Source: Brevibacillus laterosporus (lineage in GTDB: Bacteria; Bacillota; Bacilli; Brevibacillales; Brevibacillaceae). Taken from it: a DNA stretch of 64,000 nucleotides. The notes beneath the pieces were generated by a model. The model was not told the DNA's origin, made no database searches, and saw only the letters and a program-made list of their open reading frames with translations. Below, in pieces: positions 10,701-19,583 of this stretch (positions within the stretch are counted from its first letter, which is position 1; the number at the start of each line of letters is the position of its first letter). Made by a program: the position numbers and the translations under genes. Location: assembly GCA_007833815.1 (NCBI GenBank), contig CP033464.1, forward strand, positions 3,714,001 through 3,778,000, given 5' to 3'.

Positions 10701-12469
10701 TATAGAGAAGCATGATCGACATATAGAATTTCTCTATTAGAGGTATTACCGTCCATAAATTTTTCCTGAGTCAAAACAACAGATGCACGGCTCTCCTCTA
10801 AAATGTTAGCAATTCTCGCCTCACCATATTCAGGATCAATTGGTACATAAGCTGCTCCAGACTTAGCGACCGCCAACATACTTATGATCATTTCTGGAAT
10901 ATGCTCCACTATGATAGCTACGAGCTTTCCTGAACCAGCACCACTGCTAATTAACCTACGCGCTAGTTGATTGGCTTTTTTGTTCAACTCGTCGTAGGAG
11001 ACTTTCTCCCCACGTGAAACGAGTGCAGTCTTTTGAGCATGTTGTTTAACCTGTGCCTCAAACCATTGGGATATAGACCTGTATGGAGCTTTTTCCATCT
11101 GCGTCTGATTATAAATCGCATCATACTCTTCCATTTCTTCCACAGTCATTACGCCAAGTTCGCTTATTAGCAATTCAGGTTCATGAGAAAGCCTTTCAGC
11201 AAGCCGTTCTAATTGCTGGGCTACTGCTTCTATATACGGTGTATCGTATACATAGGTGTTATAACCTAAGCGAATCTCCATCTCTTCATTCGGTACAACG
11301 ACAACATTGAGATGATAATTTGTTTCTTCGTAAACTAGAATATTCGTCAAGCTAAGTCTCGTAACTGGATCCCTACGATGTAACAAGTTATCGATTGGGT
11401 AATTTTCAAAGACGACCACATGATCAATTAATGCCTTTTTTAGTGATGTGTGAGATTGTAGCTCTGCTAACGGAACATAGTCTTTCCCAATAGACTGAGT
11501 AGCATTATCTCTTAATTGTTCTAGCAATTGACTAAACGTAGTGGAAGCTTCTCTTTTTACTCGGATGGGAATGGTATTAATAAACATCCCAACTATTTCT
11601 TCCATTCTCTCCAAAGAAGGAGGTCTACCCGATACTACTGACCCAAATACAACATCGTTTGTATCTTTATATTTTTGCAAAATGATTCCCCAAATCGCAT
11701 TAAACACGATATTGAGTGAAACGTTATAATTTTTGGACACCTGTCTTAATCGCTCTGTAATCTCCTTATTCAGCGTAAAACGTTTTGTTTCAAGCTTAAA
11801 TAAGGATGTATCTGTATCTCGTAAAGTAGGCAACCCTGATTTTTTCTCACAATCTGCTAAATAGTGAGACCAATATTTGATCGTATCTTCTTTATCCAGC
11901 TTACCTAGCCATTTCACATATTTGCCAAAAGGTTCAATCACTTTTTCACGACGATTGTCTTTATAGGCTAGTCTTCTGTACACTTTTTTAAAGTCTCCCA
12001 GAAGTAGGCCTACACTCCATCCATCCAATAAAATATGATGAAAACTCCACAAAATTTCATAACATTCTACTCCTAAACAAATGACACTGATTCGCAAGGG
12101 AACATCTTTCGTAAGGTCAAAGCCTTGGCTTCGATCATCCTTTTTATATTGTTCAATAAAACTGCGCTGATCCGCTTCTGTCAAATGACTAATGTCCATA
12201 AAGTCAATTTGCTGATGTCTGCGTTTAACTACAGCCTGCACTGGTTTTTTTACATTTTGATGAATAAAAATAGTTCTTAGAATGTCATACCGTGCAACCA
12301 GTGTTTGGACTGTTTTGTCAAAAACAATGTTATCAATCGCTCCCGAAAGCTGAAAATGAAATTGTTCAAAGTATGTCGTCGTCTGCTCTCCCATTAAGTA
12401 ATGGAAAAGCATGCTTTCTTGCATAGGACTTAAAAAATAGATATCTTTTATATCCGACTTAGAATACAT
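1706..12469 (-). CDS. Non-ribosomal peptide synthetase, C-A(Asp)-T-C-A(Ile)-T-C-A(Tyr)-T-C
   Basis: This cytosolic megasynthetase of 3587 residues has three complete modules plus an extra terminal condensation domain. Condensation active sites lie near residues 147 (HHILLDG), 1190 (HHIISDG), 2230 (HHIVADG) and 3268 (HHVIVDG). Carrier-protein serines are near 1004 (GGHSLKA), 2047 (GGQSLKA) and 3083 (GGDSLKA). Pocket residues of the A domains near 656, 1706 and 2745 read DLTKVGHIG (exactly the known Asp code), DGFFLGVVF (one change from an Ile code) and DGTVTAEVA (one change from a Tyr code). There is no epimerase or thioesterase. The start follows AAAGGTGG, 17 bases after the previous gene. 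The terminal C domain has no A domain of its own, so it should act with the half-C-A module that opens the next protein. Substrates are inferred from codes only. Confidence 0.95.
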   Translation of the reverse strand: MYSKSDIKDIYFLSPMQESMLFHYLMGEQTTTYFEQFHFQLSGAIDNIVFDKTVQTLVARYDILRTIFIHQNVKKPVQAVVKRRHQQIDFMDISHLTEADQRSFIEQYKKDDRSQGFDLTKDVPLRISVICLGVECYEILWSFHHILLDGWSVGLLLGDFKKVYRRLAYKDNRREKVIEPFGKYVKWLGKLDKEDTIKYWSHYLADCEKKSGLPTLRDTDTSLFKLETKRFTLNKEITERLRQVSKNYNVSLNIVFNAIWGIILQKYKDTNDVVFGSVVSGRPPSLERMEEIVGMFINTIPIRVKREASTTFSQLLEQLRDNATQSIGKDYVPLAELQSHTSLKKALIDHVVVFENYPIDNLLHRRDPVTRLSLTNILVYEETNYHLNVVVVPNEEMEIRLGYNTYVYDTPYIEAVAQQLERLAERLSHEPELLISELGVMTVEEMEEYDAIYNQTQMEKAPYRSISQWFEAQVKQHAQKTALVSRGEKVSYDELNKKANQLARRLISSGAGSGKLVAIIVEHIPEMIISMLAVAKSGAAYVPIDPEYGEARIANILEESRASVVLTQEKFMDGNTSNREILYVDHASLYTGNDENLIPMHHERDNLYVIYTSGTTGKSKGVQVSHANVMNYLSWFHETTGVSTQDRVALCSSYAFDLGYTALFSAITAGAELHLVEKDTYTLPARFLEYIHEHRLTYLKMTPTLYSTLVNHPYFTGQQFEHLQFVVLGGEPINSKDVEKTYQKTAVRIMNHYGPTETTIGCIAQWVDRDDFEMFRDRPTIGKPIGNTRIYILDKDGNQLPPGVFGEISVAGDGVSNGYIAQMESNQEKFVIQSIGSRLERLYRTGDVGRWLASGCIEYQGRIDNQVKIRGYRVELGEIENALLTHEAITDAVVTATSDEQGITYLNGYVVSTLPLKKDTLRSYLMQQLPDYMVPTSFIQLEKIPVNENGKVDRLALPKPVFGSHGYQSYVAPRTKLEEKMVQIWQEVLGIKVVGIYDDFFQLGGHSLKAITLVSRILMEFKTEITLRQLFASPTVSGLALLIEGSNKKEMFYLQPTTHKEYYVASSAQKRIYALAELDLETTIYNMPSILDVEGKLDRGKLERAFQQLIERHEALRTSFDVIEGKLVQRIANCVAFNLIERTMEEGSTIQDVINCFIQPFDLRTAPLIRAQLIHVGNKTLLMFDLHHIISDGVSSGIIVNDLIHLYENQTLSPIEFQYKDFSEWQQSLLQSDEMMKQEEYWLKQFEGEIPVLNLLTDFMRPAVQSFNGHSVDFEIHAELVEKLRELSRETGTTMYMVLLSAYLMLLSKYTSQEDIVVGTVYAGRSHIEFANTLGMFVQTLPIRQYPTGLKTIKQFLLEVKETFLDSLENQEYPLENMLERLHITRDASRNPLFDTVFVMENMDIPTFTLSGAKLSPQVFDYKVAKFDMTLLAEENGEKIRFKWEYCTDLYLRDSIKRMIIHYQQILQQMVAERNQLIETVTLITQEEQNVILNNFNQPSTWYPKQKTLSQLFEEQVEKTPDKIALIHGEERVTYRELNERANQFAHGLQEKGVSPGTVVGLLTTPSTKIIVAILAILKAGGTYLPMDSSYSWERIQMIMDDSGATILLVLDKVDWQGDEYLHDLVQEVLVLDELSSSVCELNHSNVATQIDSSSIAYIMYTSGSTGKSKGNMTSHYSITRVVKNTNYIEIKETDVLLNLSNFAFDGSTFDMYGALLNGASLVLIDKETMTDVQLLGETIAKENVTLFFLTTALFNTIVEIDVKCLSNVRHILFGGERASVRHIRKAIDVLKDSQLIHVYGPTESTVFATYHYLNELLNNVVPIGKPISNTQIFIMDPYLKLQPVGAIGEICIAGDGLARGYLNRPEMTSEKFVDHPFETGQKLYKTGDLGRWLTDGSIEFLGRIDNQVKIRGFRVELGEVEAHLLALNGIKEVTVITREDEIGTTFLCAYFVSEFDLQPEEIKEQLAKTLPYYMIPTFFIQMDSLPLNANGKVNQAILPYPDWGKLHVEMYVKPKNEIEKEVAEIWQDTLGVQDIGVRDNFFALGGQSLKAIVMLAKIKEKFGVRISLKQLFANPTIENVAIEIQEVSPTEQKSIPRVTEQAHYPTSSAQKRMYYAAQFGEESTYYNIPYAFNITGVLSLEKWSSAYSQLVARHEALRTTFTLLDGEVIQFIHSDMVPSYDFQIIEKSKLDQEIQDFVKSFDLEAGPLFRMKLIRLADEEYVVLMDIHHIVADGISLNILHKELMELYNGKVLELPKLQYKDFAVWEQSAEAIHEREKMEAYWIKQFESPTTSLKLPMDYTRPAIQRFEGDYLPGMIDRLLTDQLKSLAQEAEVTLYSLLLSAFSIVLGKYAGQEDVTVGTVTAGRQHPDLEPTVGMFVNTLALRNYPEYKKTCREYVKEVGSRALEAFDNQQYPLENLVSALRLERDSSRNTLFDVMFVLENMELAELTLPNLTCTPIEIYSKTTKTDISLVAQESEEGIWVKWEYSTHLFKEKTIERMHSHFVHIISQLVTDFDQSIGELEIVTDVEKDQLLFECNQTRVLYPTEMTLLHLFEKQVEQTPHEVALVLCNEQLTYKELLDQTSCLAKVLLNRGIQSEDVVGIKMSRSFEMIISILAVWKVGATYVPIDPDYPMDRVLYMLDDSKAKWLMIQSESQHVGTWDQKNIIEVDRTKLCIDDKISNFDNSVPHHLAYVIYTSGTTGKPKGVAVEHASIANTIQWRRDEYRLMREDVVLQLFSYSFDGFLTSLFTPLVSGSKVILVTDEHAKDSFAIANSIFVNKVTHFVSVPSLFDAILNSSDYTTLSSLQKVTLAGEAITQQLVRKSKDLLPELELVNEYGPTENSVASTVLRNVDVESSDSIGKPISNTVVTILGKDNKLVPIGVEGELCLSGVGLARGYLHRPGLTQQKFIEHPYHRETRLYKTGDAARWLPNGTIQFLGRIDHQVKVRGHRIELGEIEHALHNINYVNQAVVIGIPNARNQTQLCAYIVASKELHAREIRQQLSSTLPNYMIPAYVIQIEEIPLTPNGKVDSKQLSEENVFSLEKETQIPASTVTEAKLVDIWCKVLEAPSFGIDDSFFEHGGDSLKAMELVVEIKQQCNVKIALAEIFNFPSIRQLSQFIDQGNQVQISHKIKPVPPNVYYPASSAQKRIYLLQQMKKGTVYNVPTALRITGLFDYEKANNAFVQLIARHEALRTTFSLMEGKLVQIIHKEVPFDLHLVNDAKEDIEQLIHTYIKPFDLSQGPLLHVTLCTLGTAEHLLLVDLHHVIVDGISAKLLIQEWLDIYNGNILPDIHLQYKDFAVWQEEIIRTGSLAQQEQYWLNIFEKDRPVMRLPLDYQRTAQTSTQGDFYRFNLDEEQTEILKEIAKQTGTTPFMLLLACYNVLLHKLTGQEDIIVGCAVSGRNYSELRDMIGMLVNTLALRNYPRRRDTFQSFLQQVRQHTLEAFEHQDYPFENIIDHLKIPRAFGRNPLFDTLFEWQTGINDDQKVWTQASNLVVTQLELDLKQAKFELSMVATEVQKQVHFSLNYQVDLFKATTIQMIAEDYLSIVKAIMENPTYVIESIQLQSEKQNSVKRNKVDNQFIFEW

Positions 12470-12486
12470 GAAACCACCTTTAGTTA

Positions 12487-15400
12487 TTATTTTTCAAAAA
12501 GATCAAACACTGCCTCAAGTGTCTCATAATCAATATCTTCTGAAGTACAATCGCTTGGTGTTATTTCCGTTTCGGTCTTATTCATACAATGCGTGATAAT
12601 ATCAAGTAAGTTCTGCTGATAATGTAAAATGAGATTTTGAACTGTCTTTTCTTCAAACGCTTTCCTATTGTAATAAAGATGTAGCTCTAATTCTCCTTCT
12701 ACGATCACTCCTTCCAGGATCAGATTGTAACCAAGATTAAAGTCTGGATGTACCTCTTGTCCACGTGACAATGTTGATAATTGAAAGTTTTGGTTGTTCA
12801 TTTGAGAAAATTGCCCCAGATAATTAAAGCAGACATCTGGTTTGTTATAACCAACAAATTGTTGTTTAATTTCCTCACGTGATTGATAAGCTAGTAACCC
12901 AAAACCAATTCCTTTATTTGGGATTTTCCGGATTATTTCCTTGATTTCTTTCAAAGAACGTCCAATTTCTCCAGAAGGATCTACAGATAGTAATACAGGG
13001 TATACCGAAGTAAACCACCCAATTGTTCTAGTTACATCTGCATCGACAATCTGCTCCCTGCCATGGCTCTCCATAGCAACCAGTGTTTGATCATTTCCTG
13101 TCCATTGTTTCATGGATAACGATAAAGCTGTCAGCAAAATATCCCCAATTTCTGTGTTATAAGCATGGTTTGTTTTTTTGAGTAAACTCTCTGTCTGCTC
13201 CTTATCCAAGTGACACGAAACTGAACCGGTATGTTTGGCAAAATGGGCTTCCGACTCGTAATCAAGTGGCAACGGAGTAGCTTCACTCCATTGTTTCTTC
13301 CAATACTCTACTTCCTTTAAGAGATCATCTCCCTTGGCATACTCCAGAATTTTTGTTGACCATGTCTTAAAAGAGGTACTTTTTTGAGGAAAATCCCATT
13401 TTTGTTGCTTTACAAGACATTCATATCCTTGAATGAAATCATCAAGTAAGACTCTCCATGAAACAGCATCCACTATCAAATGATGAATAACGATAAGTAA
13501 ATAATCCCCGTACATCGTCTGAAAATGGGCTATCTTTACTAATGGACCTTTTGAAATATCCATGCTTGCTTGCAATTTTTCAGCTTGGTTTACATAGTAG
13601 CTTTGCCAATCATCAATCTCTTTTATAGGAAAGCTGTTGAATTCGAATGAGTCTTTGTCAGAATCGGACACTGTAGCTACCATTTTTTTGGTTATTTCAT
13701 CCAAACGATACCTTGTGCGCAATCCATCATGATGCTTACATATATGTGCAAATACACTACGGATGATCTCAGCTTCTAATCCATCTGAACTATAAAACAG
13801 GTAAGACTGATTGAAATGCTGAATAATCTCTAGAGGCTGCTCAAACAACCACGTTTGAATAGGAGTAAGCGATGTTTCACCTGTAATCTCTCCCTGATCT
13901 TCCAATACTGTTTTTTGCTTTACGAAGAGTTGCAATTTTCTAATAGTGTGTTGTTCTAAAATATCCTTAACAAGGACCTGCATACCGTATGTGTGCATTC
14001 GTGAAGATATTTGGATCGCTTTAATGGAATCCCCACCCATACTAAAAAAGTGGTCATTAACTCCTACTTCATCAATTCCCAAGATGTCTTTCCAAACATC
14101 AGTCAAAATTTTCTCTACTTCATTCCTCGGTAGTTCTATGAATTCTTCCTTTGATCTAGAAACTTTAGGATCGGGCAAAGCTTGTAAATCAATTTTTCCA
14201 TTTTGAGTGAGCTGCAAGCTGGATAATGGTATCAAATAGGTAGGCACCATGTATTCAGCTAGATGTTCACGTAAATATTCTCGAATGTCCTCGATTGAAC
14301 AGCTTGTTCCATCCAGAACCATATAGGCACATAAATAAGGATTGTTTTTCTTATCGTCTTTCAGCACAACAACTGTTTCAAATACCGCTTGGTGCTGTAG
14401 TAGCCTATTTTCAATCTCACCCAATTCAATACGGAACCCTCTAATCTTAGCTTGTCGATCAATCCGTCCTATATATTGGAGATTACCATCGGGCAGCCAT
14501 TTGACGATATCACCTGTACGATACATCTTTTCACCTGATCGAAAGGGGTTATCTACAAATTTTTCTTTTGTTAATGCTTCATTATACAAATATCCCTTTG
14601 AGAGTCCTGAACCAGAGATGCAAAGTTCTCCTTCAACACCGATAGGCTGTAGCTGATTTTCTGTATTACAAACATAAGCTCTCGTATTATAAATGGGCTT
14701 TCCTATAGGGATGTTTGTTATCCCTTCCTGAACAAAGCAACTTGTAGTAACAACGGTATTTTCTGTAGGACCGTAGTTGTTTGCGACCGTATAATTTGTC
14801 TTTTTATAGGATTTAAGCTTGTCCCCACCTGTCACTACCAATCTAAGAGAGTGATTATCTACATACATGAACTGCTCACATATTGGAGTTGGCAGAAATG
14901 CAACCGTTATCTGATTTTCCTCCATGTAGGTATGTAAGAGATGCAGATCTTTGCGTGCCTCTTCCTCTAGGATGTATAGGGTGGCACCGCTCATAAGAGT
15001 AGGGAATATTTCCCAAACAGTTGCATCAAAACCAAAGCCTGCATACTTCGTGGTTCTATCTCTTGCTGTTATGTGATAATGATGATTATGCCATTCACAC
15101 AGATTAACCAGTGATTTATGTTCAATCATGACTCCTTTGGGATTTCCAGTGGAACCAGATGTGTAAATGACGTATGCAAGATCATGTTCAGTATGAATCG
15201 ATTCAAGGTTTTGATACCCTGCTTCTCCTGAAGTCTCTTCTTGCTGATCTAATAAGATAATCTCACCACTGAAATTCCTTTCTTTCAGTAACAGTGATTG
15301 AGTAAGAAGGATAGTGGCACGGCTATCTTTTAGCATGTATTGAATTCTATCTTTTGGATATTCTGAATCAATAGATAAAAATGCTGCCCCACTTTTCACA

Positions 15401-18400
15401 ATACCAATGAGTCCAATAATCATTTCAAAAGAAGGTTTAGCCATAATAGCAACTATCGCATTAGGTGTAACACCCTTTTTCCTCAAAGATATCGCTAACT
15501 GATTGGCACGCGCATTTACCTCCAAGTAAGAAAGCTGCTTACCCTCAAAAACGAGAGCCGTATGGTTAGGAGTTAATCGTACCTGCTCTTCCCATCTCTC
15601 TTTAAAGGTATTAGTTTCATGAATCGGATAGTACGTCTCGTTGAAAACGGTCAATATTTCCTCCTTTTCCTCTTTTGTTATCAACTCTACTGAACCAATA
15701 GGAATATCCAAATTGGTAGTCAGTTGTTCTAACACATGTGTAAAGTGATTACTCATGCGCAAAATCGTTTCTCTGGAAAATAAGTTGGTACGATATTCCC
15801 ATTTTAACAAGAATGCTTCCTCGCGCTGTTCTGCTAGTAGAGCCAGATCAAATTTAGCTACAAGAGTAGGTATTTCATAAGGCACGGTAGTTACACCACT
15901 CAAGTTGAGCAATGTATCTTTTTCATTTTCGATTGTAAAAAGAACATCAAACAAAGGGTTTCTGCTATTATCTCGTTGTAGATGTAATTTTTGAACTAAC
16001 TGATCAAAAGGATACTCTTGGTGATCAAGGACTTTCCCTACATATTCCTTTATCTCCCCTAAAAACTCTTTTACTGTTTTCCTTTTTTGAGGGAGCATGC
16101 GTAATGGTAATGTATTTACAAACATACCAATCAAAGCATGGGTATCAGGATGTGTTCTACCAGACGAAACGGTCCCTATTACGATATCTTCTTGATTCGA
16201 GTATTTAGTTAAAAGAACATAAAATGCTCCAAGTAATACCATAAAAAGAGTAGAACCAGTATCTTTTGCAATAACATTAAGCTTCCCTAGCAGTTCTTTA
16301 TCCAAGGTGTGTATGAAACGATCTCCCTCAAACCTTAGGGTGGATGGTCGAGAATAATCTATTGGAAGATGTAAATCAGGGATGTTCTGAGCAAAATTCT
16401 CTAACCAGAAGGCTTCCTGTTTTCCCATCTTTTCTAGTTGAAATTCCTTATTTTTCAAGTAAACATAGTCTTTATACTGATATTTTGTTGAAGGCAATTC
16501 TTGACGGTCGTATAGTGCTGCAAGCTCCTTCGTCAGTACTGACATAGATAAACCATCAAAAATAATATGATGCATGTCCATAAGAAGTACATGCCGTTTA
16601 TTAGGTAAACAAATCAGCAGAGTTCTTATTAAGACATCTTTATGCAAATCAAATGGTCTGATAAAGCTAGAGATCATTTCCTGTACATTTGGTTCTGTAG
16701 TTTGGATGACCTCCATTTCAAACGGAACATCATCTTTTACGATTTGAACCAACTCATCATTTTTCAGGCAAAAAGTTGTTCGGAAAACATCGTGCCTATG
16801 TACAATACTTGTAAAGGCTGACTGAAGAGTACTGATATTCAAATCTCCTACTATTTCAACTGCATGTGGTATATTATAGTGCGTTGCTGCTGGGTTAATG
16901 GCAGAAAGGGCATACATCCTTTTTTGTTCATCTGATGTGAGGTAATAAGTAGCTTCTGGCACTTTTTCCATATAGATATGAGCCTGTTTCTCTGTTTCCA
17001 TAATGTAATGAGATAACTTTCTAATTGTTTGGAATTCAAACAATTTACTGATAAGTACATTGACATGGAAGTTCAGATGGATTTGCTGCAAGAGAGAGGC
17101 TCCTTTTAGAGAATTACCTCCCATCATAAAAAACTCATCATGAACACTAATTTGGTCAAGGTGAAGAATTTGTTTCCACATACGCGATAGCCGTTCTTCT
17201 ATTTCATTTGCAGGTCCTTCATACATCATTCCTGATTCAACATTCGACTTTATTTGTAATAAAGCATTGCGATCTACTTTTTCATTTGGAGTCAAAGGAA
17301 TTGACTGAACCTGAACAAAGTAATCAGGAATCATAAAATCTGGAAGCTTTTCTGATAGCATGTGTCTTATTTCTGACAAGGTGATGTTCTTTCTTGTTAC
17401 CAGATAGGCGACTAAAACTTTATCACCATCCTCATCCACTTTATCAAGTACTACAGCTTCTATTATCGCTGGATATTTGATGATCTGGTTCTGAATTTCT
17501 TCAATTTCTATGCGATAGCCTCTAATCTTAACCTGATGATCCATTCGACCGAGACATTCAATTTTTCCATCTGGTAACCATCGTGCCAAATCTCCTGTTT
17601 TATAAATAGTCACGTCTGGCTTATATGGATGAGGAATAAACTTTTCATTTGTCATGTCTTGCATATGTAGGTAGCCTCTACTCAGTCCAATACCCGCAAT
17701 GCAAAGCTCCCCTGGCACCCCAATAGGCTGTAATTGATGATCAGGATTTAAGATGACAACCTCATAGTTTTTGAGAGGATAACCGATTGGAACAGAAGTA
17801 TATTGTTCAAGCGATTGTTCTGCTGGACACTTCCATAGGGTGGTAGCACATGTTGCTTCTGTTGGCCCATACCCATTTATATATTCAAAATTTCGTCTCC
17901 ATTTTTCAACAGTAGCAAGACTAGATGTAGCCCCTGCAACAATTAGGTTTTTTACAGTTTTAATACGTTCCGGATTTAGATTGACTAGATAAGCTGGTGG
18001 AAGAAAGGTTGTTGTTATCTCACAATCATTAAGAAATTGTTCGAACAAGAGATAGTTCATTACAATCTCTGGCGGGACAATATGTAAAGTTCCTCCGACC
18101 AATAAGGAGTAAGCAATTTCCGCGATGGTTCCGTCAAAAGAAATATTAGCAAATTGGGTAACCCTGTGATTATTAGATACTTCTCCTATCATACTTTGGA
18201 ATGATAGTACCATATTGGGAATTCCTTTGTGCTCAATCATTACTCCTTTCGGCTTTCCTGTTGTTCCAGATGTAAAAATAATATAAGAAAGATCGTGACC
18301 TCTACTGTCGGTATGTAGCCGATTCGAACAATATGATTCGATCATAACTTTTTCGTACGTATGATTTGAATTCACTTTTTCATAAGATTCCTCAGTATCT

Positions 18401-19542
18401 ATCGTTATATATGTTGTCAGAGTGGGGCAATTCAATTGAAGTTGCAACAGCTTTTCTTGATATTTACTTGTTGTCATCACTGTTTTAATCGAAGCATCTT
18501 GGATGAACATCATCATACGTTCACTTGGAAGAGAAGCATGGATAGGAACAAAAGCTCCCCCAGCTTTCATAATGGCAAAAATCGCGATAATGTATTCGAT
18601 ACTACTCTCCATCATAACGCCCACAGGCATTTCTTTTGAGAGACCATGTTTCTCTATCAGATAATGAGCCCATTGATTTGCCTTCTGATCTAACTCCCGA
18701 TAGGTAAGAATTTTGCTTTCATAGACAAGGGCTGGTTGCTCAGGAGTCAATTCCACTTGTTTTTCAAACACGGCATGAAACGTTTCTGGTAAAGAAGATA
18801 GCGTCTCTGTTTGATGAAAACCCTCTATCATTTGTCTCTCTTGTTCACTTACCATGTTCATTTCACAGAGATATTGTTCTGGGTGTTCCATGCATTCTTT
18901 GATGATTGAAATAAAGTGTTGAGACATTTGCGAAATGGTTTCTCTCTTGTAACTCGTAGGATTGTAGACAAAAGCCATTGTCACTCGTTCTTCTGAAATA
19001 TCCTTTATTTCTAAACCAATTTTCCATAATGTATCTGATAAAAACTCATTCATGCACATAGCCGCTTCATATAAAACTTGTGAACCTTTTAGAACCTTTT
19101 GTAAATCTAAAGGGAGTTGGTTGGATGCATAATCTAAATCACGCATGTAAGAGTTACTTTCCTCATAAATACTTGCTAATAATTCTATGAAATGATAAGA
19201 GTTTGTAAAATCAAACCTCATCGGTACGAAAGCTGAATTTGTTTCATTATTCGTTAGTTCCAAACCAATTGTAAGCTCGTTTTGATTGGTGTATTTATGT
19301 AGGAGAATACTATAAACCGCAAGTAAACATATGGGTAGAGTAACCCCATTATCACGTGCCACTATTCGTATCATTGATAGCGTTTGTTTATCAATTTCAA
19401 ACAAAATCTTCTCTTTTTTCATGGGATTTCTTACTGTTCTTGGGTAATCAGGCACCAAATTGAGAGCACCCACGCCCTTAAGAAAATGATTAAGCCACTC
19501 TTTTCGCACTTCTAGCAATGAGTCAGCTATTTTCGGCATCAT
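12487..19542 (-). CDS. Non-ribosomal peptide synthetase, half C-A-T-C-A(Leu-like)-T-E
   Basis: This 2351-residue synthetase is predicted to start the peptide assembly. The first ~215 residues resemble the second lobe of a C domain and lack HHxxxDG, so they are probably vestigial or structural. A1 (FDGTIAE near residue 472) gives an unusual pocket, DGAFIAGCA, that I cannot assign. Its A10 motif reads NEKVDR instead of NGKVDR but keeps the lysine. Then come T (GGNSLKG, ~808), C (HHIIFDG, ~994), A2 (FDATVWE, ~1507; pocket DAWFVGNVV, Leu-like) and T (GGDSIKA, ~1836). A full epimerization domain follows (HHLIVDAVSW ~2023, NYLGQF ~2240). The second residue should therefore be delivered in the D form. 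The protein ends after E without docking to a TE. The start follows a GGAGGAGG ribosome site, 41 bases downstream of the thioesterase gene. Confidence 0.95.
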   Translation of the reverse strand: MMPKIADSLLEVRKEWLNHFLKGVGALNLVPDYPRTVRNPMKKEKILFEIDKQTLSMIRIVARDNGVTLPICLLAVYSILLHKYTNQNELTIGLELTNNETNSAFVPMRFDFTNSYHFIELLASIYEESNSYMRDLDYASNQLPLDLQKVLKGSQVLYEAAMCMNEFLSDTLWKIGLEIKDISEERVTMAFVYNPTSYKRETISQMSQHFISIIKECMEHPEQYLCEMNMVSEQERQMIEGFHQTETLSSLPETFHAVFEKQVELTPEQPALVYESKILTYRELDQKANQWAHYLIEKHGLSKEMPVGVMMESSIEYIIAIFAIMKAGGAFVPIHASLPSERMMMFIQDASIKTVMTTSKYQEKLLQLQLNCPTLTTYITIDTEESYEKVNSNHTYEKVMIESYCSNRLHTDSRGHDLSYIIFTSGTTGKPKGVMIEHKGIPNMVLSFQSMIGEVSNNHRVTQFANISFDGTIAEIAYSLLVGGTLHIVPPEIVMNYLLFEQFLNDCEITTTFLPPAYLVNLNPERIKTVKNLIVAGATSSLATVEKWRRNFEYINGYGPTEATCATTLWKCPAEQSLEQYTSVPIGYPLKNYEVVILNPDHQLQPIGVPGELCIAGIGLSRGYLHMQDMTNEKFIPHPYKPDVTIYKTGDLARWLPDGKIECLGRMDHQVKIRGYRIEIEEIQNQIIKYPAIIEAVVLDKVDEDGDKVLVAYLVTRKNITLSEIRHMLSEKLPDFMIPDYFVQVQSIPLTPNEKVDRNALLQIKSNVESGMMYEGPANEIEERLSRMWKQILHLDQISVHDEFFMMGGNSLKGASLLQQIHLNFHVNVLISKLFEFQTIRKLSHYIMETEKQAHIYMEKVPEATYYLTSDEQKRMYALSAINPAATHYNIPHAVEIVGDLNISTLQSAFTSIVHRHDVFRTTFCLKNDELVQIVKDDVPFEMEVIQTTEPNVQEMISSFIRPFDLHKDVLIRTLLICLPNKRHVLLMDMHHIIFDGLSMSVLTKELAALYDRQELPSTKYQYKDYVYLKNKEFQLEKMGKQEAFWLENFAQNIPDLHLPIDYSRPSTLRFEGDRFIHTLDKELLGKLNVIAKDTGSTLFMVLLGAFYVLLTKYSNQEDIVIGTVSSGRTHPDTHALIGMFVNTLPLRMLPQKRKTVKEFLGEIKEYVGKVLDHQEYPFDQLVQKLHLQRDNSRNPLFDVLFTIENEKDTLLNLSGVTTVPYEIPTLVAKFDLALLAEQREEAFLLKWEYRTNLFSRETILRMSNHFTHVLEQLTTNLDIPIGSVELITKEEKEEILTVFNETYYPIHETNTFKERWEEQVRLTPNHTALVFEGKQLSYLEVNARANQLAISLRKKGVTPNAIVAIMAKPSFEMIIGLIGIVKSGAAFLSIDSEYPKDRIQYMLKDSRATILLTQSLLLKERNFSGEIILLDQQEETSGEAGYQNLESIHTEHDLAYVIYTSGSTGNPKGVMIEHKSLVNLCEWHNHHYHITARDRTTKYAGFGFDATVWEIFPTLMSGATLYILEEEARKDLHLLHTYMEENQITVAFLPTPICEQFMYVDNHSLRLVVTGGDKLKSYKKTNYTVANNYGPTENTVVTTSCFVQEGITNIPIGKPIYNTRAYVCNTENQLQPIGVEGELCISGSGLSKGYLYNEALTKEKFVDNPFRSGEKMYRTGDIVKWLPDGNLQYIGRIDRQAKIRGFRIELGEIENRLLQHQAVFETVVVLKDDKKNNPYLCAYMVLDGTSCSIEDIREYLREHLAEYMVPTYLIPLSSLQLTQNGKIDLQALPDPKVSRSKEEFIELPRNEVEKILTDVWKDILGIDEVGVNDHFFSMGGDSIKAIQISSRMHTYGMQVLVKDILEQHTIRKLQLFVKQKTVLEDQGEITGETSLTPIQTWLFEQPLEIIQHFNQSYLFYSSDGLEAEIIRSVFAHICKHHDGLRTRYRLDEITKKMVATVSDSDKDSFEFNSFPIKEIDDWQSYYVNQAEKLQASMDISKGPLVKIAHFQTMYGDYLLIVIHHLIVDAVSWRVLLDDFIQGYECLVKQQKWDFPQKSTSFKTWSTKILEYAKGDDLLKEVEYWKKQWSEATPLPLDYESEAHFAKHTGSVSCHLDKEQTESLLKKTNHAYNTEIGDILLTALSLSMKQWTGNDQTLVAMESHGREQIVDADVTRTIGWFTSVYPVLLSVDPSGEIGRSLKEIKEIIRKIPNKGIGFGLLAYQSREEIKQQFVGYNKPDVCFNYLGQFSQMNNQNFQLSTLSRGQEVHPDFNLGYNLILEGVIVEGELELHLYYNRKAFEEKTVQNLILHYQQNLLDIITHCMNKTETEITPSDCTSEDIDYETLEAVFDLFEK

Positions 19543-19583
19543 TTTCGACTTCCTCCTCCTGTAATAAAAGTAAATGCTGGTAC

